Made by a program: the position numbers and the translations under genes | In this document: positions 59,666-64,000 of the stretch, in pieces | How the letters are laid out: every line of letters begins with the position of its first letter | Position numbering within the stretch: the stretch's first letter is position 1 | The notes under the pieces: model-generated | Databases searched by the model: none | Told to the model about the DNA's origin: nothing | The model's input: only the letters and a program-made list of their open reading frames with translations | Origin: Bacillus sp. es.034 | Lineage (GTDB): Bacteria > Bacillota > Bacilli > Bacillales > Bacillaceae_B | DNA length: 64,000 nucleotides | Direction: 5' to 3' | NCBI RefSeq assembly: GCF_002563655.1 | Contig: NZ_PDIY01000001.1 | Coordinates: 2,950,001 to 3,014,000 of the forward strand

Positions 59666-61888
59666 TTATTCTTCAATCATTTTGAAGAACTGGCGGGTTA
59701 TTTTTTTGGATAAGATTCTCACCTGGAACGGAAATCGATTCGATACCTTTGTAAAAGAATTGAACCAGATTACTTTTTCATCGAATGCGATGAATGGTAT
59801 CTGGGTGGTGGATTTTTTTATTTTGACGCTTGAAGACAAATGTATACCACTGCCTGTTCGAGTGAAAATCGTCACCTCTTTATCCTTTGCTGCCATTTGT
59901 AAGGCACGCATCATATCGTTTGGAATTCCCCTTAAATCCTGGACATTCACTATGATTTCTGTTTTTGCAGCTGCCATATCTTTACCAAGCTTATGATGGT
60001 CATGTGTTCTGAACCACTTCATTTTCTTTGTGGAAGTTGGCACGAGTGAGGCGCTCGTTTCGTTATGCGTTTCCTTCTGAAGGTGAGAAATGAATTGATG
60101 CACAGGTTTAGAAGGATGAGTCTTTTCCTGAATGAATCCATCATTCCCCACTAAAATGAATTTCCCCTTGGCGCGGGTGACGGCTACGTTGATCAGTCTT
60201 TCGCTGCCTTTCCGGGTAATCAACGTACCCGGACTGCCGTGGGATTCCCCGTCGACTAAATCGAATAGAATCATATCATTTTCCGACCCTTGAAAACCAT
60301 GAACCGTGGCGGCGTAGAGGTCGGCTGAAGGGGCAATACTCTTTACCAGCTCATCTAGTAAGAGATTATACCATTTGGCCTGGGCACGGTACGGTGTCAC
60401 AATCCCAACAGAAAGTAACCCATCCCGTATGGACTGAAGCGTCAGCTGGATCGTGACTAAGCTTGACAACAGATTCCATCGCGATCCTTTTTGAGTTTCT
60501 GCCCACTCCGTCCCTTCTGTCAGGGAAAATAGGACCGCTCCATGTGACGGGAAAGGTTTCTTATTGGTGATGTTCTCCCGAATCGTTTTGACCGAATGAT
60601 GATCCCCCACCCTTGACTGATAAATATATCGATTGGTGAATGCCGAAATGCTTGGGTGCATTCTCCTTTGTTCCGGGAGTAATAAGAGATGCGGGTGAGT
60701 CAGTCCTTTCCCGACGGCTCCTGCCACTCCGGCTGCATGAAAGATGTCTTCCTTCAGCCACTTGGCTGCCAGGGGATGAAAGGAAGTTGAGATGGGTGGA
60801 AGTTGTTTGAAATCGCCACAAATGATGATTTTCTTTCCCAGGGATGCAGCGAATGCCACTTGAGGTATATAGGCCATGCTTGCCTCATCCACAATCACTA
60901 AATCGAATTCCTCTTCATACAGAAGTCGGTCAATGGCCGCCTTTGAGAGGGTGGTTCCGATCACCTTGGCCTCCGAAACCAACTCTCCTTCCCTTCGCTT
61001 GAACGTTTCTTTGATTTTTTGATAGTGGACCTCAAGATGGGACAACCTCTCTGAATCATAAGAAGAATAGGTTTTCGACAGTTTGTTCTTTAACCTTCTC
61101 CTGTATTTTTCTACCTTCCCTTTTTCCTCGGAAAGAGTCGGATCCTGTTGTTCCAGTAATTGAAGAGCGCTTAAATCCGTCACATCGTCCCTATAGGTTT
61201 TCCTACTTGTACCGTACCGGATCACCTCTCCGGGGGTCCAACGGTCATGGTTGCTTAGAAAATGATGCATTTCTTCTATTAATACATCCACTGCTGCATT
61301 ACTATGGGATAGAAGCAGCACTCTCTTCCCTTCTGAATAATGATAAGCCGCCACTCTTGCCAGGGTATACGTCTTGCCTGTTCCAGGCGGTCCCCACAGA
61401 TACGTAACAGGATTATATTTACTTCTGACATAAGCTTCATGCAATGGGGTCTTGTATTCGGCTGCTGGCTGCCTTTGAGCATTCTCCGGAAACATCACCT
61501 TCTGGATTCGCTGGGTTTTCCCGTGTCGTTCCCTTGCTTCATCCAACCGTTCCATCAGCTTCTCAAGGATATCCCAGGGCTCGTGAAGAATCTGTCCGTA
61601 TGATACTGTATCCCCGAGGAACTGATCGAGCTCTATGATGCATTCCCGTTCCTCTGAATTAATCACGACGCCCTGGGTTGAAGAATGCTTCCGTTTATAC
61701 ATGACGCTTCCCCCTTCAGGCAGGGAAGCGGGATAGTGAAGGGTGAACCAATAAATATAGGCACCTTCTTCTTTACGGATGCATCTTCCTTCATCGATGA
61801 GGATCCCATTCGTTTCCCGTTTTTTTAACTGCAGGATCTCCATATCCAAAGCAGATTTCCACTCTTCTATCATGTCTGTTATCTTCAT
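59666..61888 (-). CDS. UPF1/Dna2-like superfamily 1 helicase
   Basis: This is a 740-residue helicase-type protein. Walker A GPPGTGKT is at residues 166-173, motif II is VIVDEAS, motif III is GDFKQLPP, with later LPEQRRMHPSIS, VGIVTPYRAQA, TVHGFQGSE and motif VI VNVAVTRAKGK. The N-terminal 140 residues form a small beta-rich part that binds nucleic acid in related enzymes. The last 100 residues (after residue 630) resemble the end of PLD-like domains but show no HKD motif. The role in Bacillus is unknown; RNA or DNA remodelling is likely. It is the only gene of its unit. Confidence 0.83.
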   Translation of the reverse strand: MKITDMIEEWKSALDMEILQLKKRETNGILIDEGRCIRKEEGAYIYWFTLHYPASLPEGGSVMYKRKHSSTQGVVINSEERECIIELDQFLGDTVSYGQILHEPWDILEKLMERLDEARERHGKTQRIQKVMFPENAQRQPAAEYKTPLHEAYVRSKYNPVTYLWGPPGTGKTYTLARVAAYHYSEGKRVLLLSHSNAAVDVLIEEMHHFLSNHDRWTPGEVIRYGTSRKTYRDDVTDLSALQLLEQQDPTLSEEKGKVEKYRRRLKNKLSKTYSSYDSERLSHLEVHYQKIKETFKRREGELVSEAKVIGTTLSKAAIDRLLYEEEFDLVIVDEASMAYIPQVAFAASLGKKIIICGDFKQLPPISTSFHPLAAKWLKEDIFHAAGVAGAVGKGLTHPHLLLLPEQRRMHPSISAFTNRYIYQSRVGDHHSVKTIRENITNKKPFPSHGAVLFSLTEGTEWAETQKGSRWNLLSSLVTIQLTLQSIRDGLLSVGIVTPYRAQAKWYNLLLDELVKSIAPSADLYAATVHGFQGSENDMILFDLVDGESHGSPGTLITRKGSERLINVAVTRAKGKFILVGNDGFIQEKTHPSKPVHQFISHLQKETHNETSASLVPTSTKKMKWFRTHDHHKLGKDMAAAKTEIIVNVQDLRGIPNDMMRALQMAAKDKEVTIFTRTGSGIHLSSSVKIKKSTTQIPFIAFDEKVIWFNSFTKVSNRFPFQVRILSKKITRQFFKMIEE

Positions 61889-61967
61889 TTTAAATCACCT
61901 TTGTCATCCGATAAAAATTCAAGACCTTTATCATAACAATTTATTGAAGGAGTGTATAGGAATTCAA

Positions 61968-61999
61968 AAAAAGAACCATTTCAAAGAAATGATTCTTTC
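61968..61999 (-). terminator. Terminator of the lytic transglycosylase gene
   Basis: AAAGAA-CATTTC and AAATG-TTCTTT pair with one mismatch. On the minus strand it is followed by TTTTTTTG, about 15 bases after the stop. Confidence 0.82.
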
Positions 62000-62013
62000 T
62001 GATGAGTCATCCA

Positions 62014-62655
62014 TTACATTGGATGCCCTGTATTATCCTCGTCCTCTTCCACGAATCGGTCCGCATAATACAGGACATCTTCAACATATTGTTCGCTATG
62101 GTTATATGCAAATACAGCTTGTTCGATCTTTCCTTCAGCAGCTCCGTTATGAGCGAGATAGTTGGCTGCACTGAATATGGCATCCTCCATCTGAAAAGGA
62201 TCGGCTTTACCATCCCCGTTTGCATCCACGCCGTATCCGCCATATTTTTCAATGACGGCAGGGTCCGTTTTTTGATCTGGAGGGATATCCCCTTTACCAA
62301 GTCCAGAGCAACTTGGGTGGGACCAGCCTACAAAGGTACAGGGCATAAACTGCATGTGGCCCTCTGCCCCCGCTGGAGAGACGAGGGACTTCATGGTCGA
62401 GAATTTCGTTTCAACCCTGTGGTGGGCGGCCAGAAGATACCAGGGTACCCCATATTCCTCTTCAGCTGCCTTATAGATGGGGATATACTCAGAAGGTATC
62501 TCATCTTTTCCGAGGGATGAGAGGTTAAATGAAGGGTCATCATAATGGAGGACATAATAAATAGCTAAAATGATAATGGGGATGAGCAGGATTCTAAAGA
62601 GTGATGATTGCTTTCTTTTGCTGGACTGCTTTTTTCTGGCCGGTTTTTTTGTCAT
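62014..62655 (-). CDS. Membrane-anchored lytic transglycosylase (SLT domain)
   Basis: This is a 213-residue protein with a lysine-rich cytoplasmic start, one membrane segment (about 19-37) and an extracellular lysozyme-like SLT domain. The catalytic Glu82 lies in AAHHRVETKFS. The following SPAGAEGHMQFMPCTFVGW and the YNHSEQYVEDVLYYADRF ending are typical of the CwlT/YddH-type muramidase domain. It would cut peptidoglycan glycan strands for wall growth or assembly of envelope machinery. It ends 125 bases before the helicase start, in the same direction. Confidence 0.88.
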   Translation of the reverse strand: MTKKPARKKQSSKRKQSSLFRILLIPIIILAIYYVLHYDDPSFNLSSLGKDEIPSEYIPIYKAAEEEYGVPWYLLAAHHRVETKFSTMKSLVSPAGAEGHMQFMPCTFVGWSHPSCSGLGKGDIPPDQKTDPAVIEKYGGYGVDANGDGKADPFQMEDAIFSAANYLAHNGAAEGKIEQAVFAYNHSEQYVEDVLYYADRFVEEDEDNTGHPM

Positions 62656-62741
62656 TGAAGTCGATCCTTTACAAGGTTATAGCTGCTCCTTGTATTCTAA
62701 TATGAGAATTCATTTATGACAATCCATTTATGTATAAAAAA

Positions 62742-62784
62742 AGATGCCCCTAAGCAGAAGGCTCTCTGCAGCTAAGGGGCATCT
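62742..62784 (-). terminator. Terminator of the YjcZ-type gene
   Basis: AGATGCCCCT and AGGGGCATCT form the outer stem with an inner CAG/CTG pairing. On the minus strand the 3' side runs into TTTTTTTATAC. Confidence 0.88.
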
Positions 62785-62803
62785 ATCCATTATCTATTTA
62801 TTG

Positions 62804-62935
62804 TTAACAAACAAACGCTGCTCCAACGATAATTAATAGGATGAACAGAACTACGATTAACGCAAATCCACCAGCATAGCCGCCACCGCAGCCACCACCG
62901 TAGCCGTATCCAGGGTATCCATATCCATACATCAT
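62804..62935 (-). CDS. YjcZ-family sporulation protein
   Basis: This is a 43-residue protein starting [19 protein letters not shown] and ending in one membrane helix ([20 protein letters not shown]). The Gly/Tyr-rich start followed by a single hydrophobic helix is the YjcZ/SscA pattern of small sporulation membrane peptides. GGAGGTGA precedes two consecutive ATGs (62935 and 62932); either may be used. It was too short for the usual length cut. Its function is unknown, but B. subtilis relatives act in coat assembly or spore germination. Confidence 0.88.
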   Translation of the reverse strand: MMYGYGYPGYGYGGGCGGGYAGGFALIVVLFILLIIVGAAFVC

Positions 62936-63129
62936 CAGTCACCTCCAGTTATCTTACTACGATATTAATGTATGTAGTGGACAAAATGTAGGTTAATTAA
63001 AATCATCCACCACTTTTTATCAATGTTCTGTAAACGGCTTGAAGTATGCATGAATAAAGGCTTTTTAATAAATTACTGGAAGGAAAAATGAGTAAAATGT
63101 CTAGGTGAACCTTATCAGGACATAAATAA

Positions 63130-63153
63130 AGCGCCTGGAAGTTTCCAGGCGCT
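63130..63153 (-). terminator. Terminator of the BCCT transporter gene
   Basis: AGCGCCTGGAA and TTCCAGGCGCT form an 11-bp stem with a two-base loop. On the minus strand TTTATTTATG follows, ten bases after the stop. Confidence 0.9.
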
Positions 63154-63163
63154 ATTAAGTCGT

Positions 63164-64000
63164 TTACATATGTTCTTTAGGTTCTTTTGTCTTTCTTGGC
63201 TTAGGTTTGATGTATAAGCCAAGTTCTTTTTTCTCCTTATTCAGTGACTTGTACAGAGAAACCATCATGAGTGCCATGATCACCGAGAACGGCAATGCTG
63301 CGACAATCAATGCATTCTGTAAAGCCTGTAACCCACCGCTATATAGTAAAATTAATGCAACGGTAGACTGTGCCAGTCCCCAAGTTAATTTCACATAGTT
63401 TGGCGGGGTTAACGAACCATAAGTCGTTTGCATCCCTAACACGAATGTAGCCGAGTCAGCAGATGTAATAAAGAATGTTCCAATCAGTGTGATGGCAATG
63501 ACTGAAAGAATCGTTGACCATTCAAATCCGTTAAAGACAGCAAACAGTACTTCTTCCGTTTTTAAATCCGAAAGAGCTGCGCCGGCTTGCTGAACTTCAA
63601 TCGCGGAAGTACCAAAGACAGCGAACCAAAAGAAGCTGACAAGAGCAGGTAATAGTAATACCCCGATCAGGAATTCACGGATGGTTCTACCTCTTGAAAC
63701 ACGTGCGATGAAGATTCCAACGAATGGTGACCAGGAAATCCACCAAGCCCAGTAGAAAATGGTCCAGCCGTTGATCCATGTGCGGTGCTCTTCATTTAAT
63801 GGAGCGATCCTGAAGCTCATAGCAGCGATATTTTGAATATAAGCTCCGATTGTGTCAGTAAACATATTGAGAATTAATAAAGTCGGTCCAATAAAGAATA
63901 CCAATACGAGAAGTAATACGGCAAGAACCATATTTGTATTGGATAAGTACTTAATTCCTTTACTTAATCCGGACCATGCAGAAATCATGAACAGCACTGT
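63164..64000 (-). CDS. BCCT-family glycine betaine transporter, C-terminal part (5' partial)
   Basis: This is the last 278 residues of a betaine/carnitine/choline transporter of the OpuD type. The family core [20 protein letters not shown] (the BCCT tryptophan motif, substrate site) is present, followed by [22 protein letters not shown] and [19 protein letters not shown]. The C-terminal tail is short and basic. It uses sodium to take up compatible solutes. The reading frame is open through 64000, so the N-terminal half lies outside. It complements the opuC-type ABC system at 42716-45276. Confidence 0.92.
   Translation of the reverse strand, partial: TVLFMISAWSGLSKGIKYLSNTNMVLAVLLLVLVFFIGPTLLILNMFTDTIGAYIQNIAAMSFRIAPLNEEHRTWINGWTIFYWAWWISWSPFVGIFIARVSRGRTIREFLIGVLLLPALVSFFWFAVFGTSAIEVQQAGAALSDLKTEEVLFAVFNGFEWSTILSVIAITLIGTFFITSADSATFVLGMQTTYGSLTPPNYVKLTWGLAQSTVALILLYSGGLQALQNALIVAALPFSVIMALMMVSLYKSLNKEKKELGLYIKPKPRKTKEPKEHM

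Overview
The window is chromosomal DNA from a spore-forming member of the Bacillaceae. The spore genes sspN, sspO, sspP, tlp, cotM and a YjcZ-type gene are present. The block citB-yneN-sspN-tlp-yneP-yneQ-yneR-plsY-yneT-parE-parC-alsT follows, in outline, the order known from Bacillus subtilis. The organism is not B. subtilis itself, because it carries a selenocysteine system (selA, selD and a small selenoprotein) that B. subtilis lacks. A Rossellomorea-like or related marine or soil Bacillus is my guess. I see no phage, insertion sequence, CRISPR array, rRNA or tRNA gene.

Layout. 1-2645: end of a thiamine operon (thiG', thiF, thiD, thiE). 2750-4135: cystine transporter tcyP. 4215-15588: a large acyl-CoA catabolic locus in two transcription units, each preceded by the same palindrome and sharing one TetR regulator. 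It contains two acyl-CoA dehydrogenases, an acyl-CoA ligase, three SDRs, an enoyl-CoA hydratase, two MaoC-type hydratases, a thioesterase, a quinone oxidoreductase and an APH-like kinase. The kinase plus the ACAD11-like dehydrogenase suggest breakdown of 4-hydroxy acids through a phosphorylated CoA ester. 15705-23755: assimilatory sulfate reduction and siroheme genes behind a SAM riboswitch. 23840-26034: guanine riboswitch with xpt-pbuX. 26152-27714: a second acyl-CoA ligase. 27894-33231: an operon matching the D-to-L amino acid conversion pathway through N-succinyl amino acids, in which the M20 hydrolase is frameshifted. 33232-34290: a decayed stretch with a nagZ fragment. 34293-35583: a Staygreen homologue and a secreted protein.

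35712-55119: the conserved block with alsT, parC, parE (LexA box), yneT, an opuC-type osmolyte transporter (overlapping sigma-A and sigma-B-like promoters), an NCS2 permease, plsY, capA, yneR, yneQ, yneP, tlp, sspN, an FbpB-like gene, yneN and citB (CcpC-type operator). 55297-59613: spore genes interleaved with the selenocysteine genes. selD has an in-frame UGA. A SelW-like selenoprotein with a CxxU motif lies between cotM and selD and is invisible to normal ORF calling. Both UGAs are followed by a hairpin with the same GUU loop. 59666-64000: an UPF1-like helicase, a lytic transglycosylase, a YjcZ-type peptide and the C-terminal part of a BCCT betaine transporter.

The most rewarding items are the selenoprotein pair with matching SECIS-like hairpins, the split ACAD11-type locus with its two-operator TetR circuit, the frameshifted D-amino acid operon, and the citB and parE control regions.
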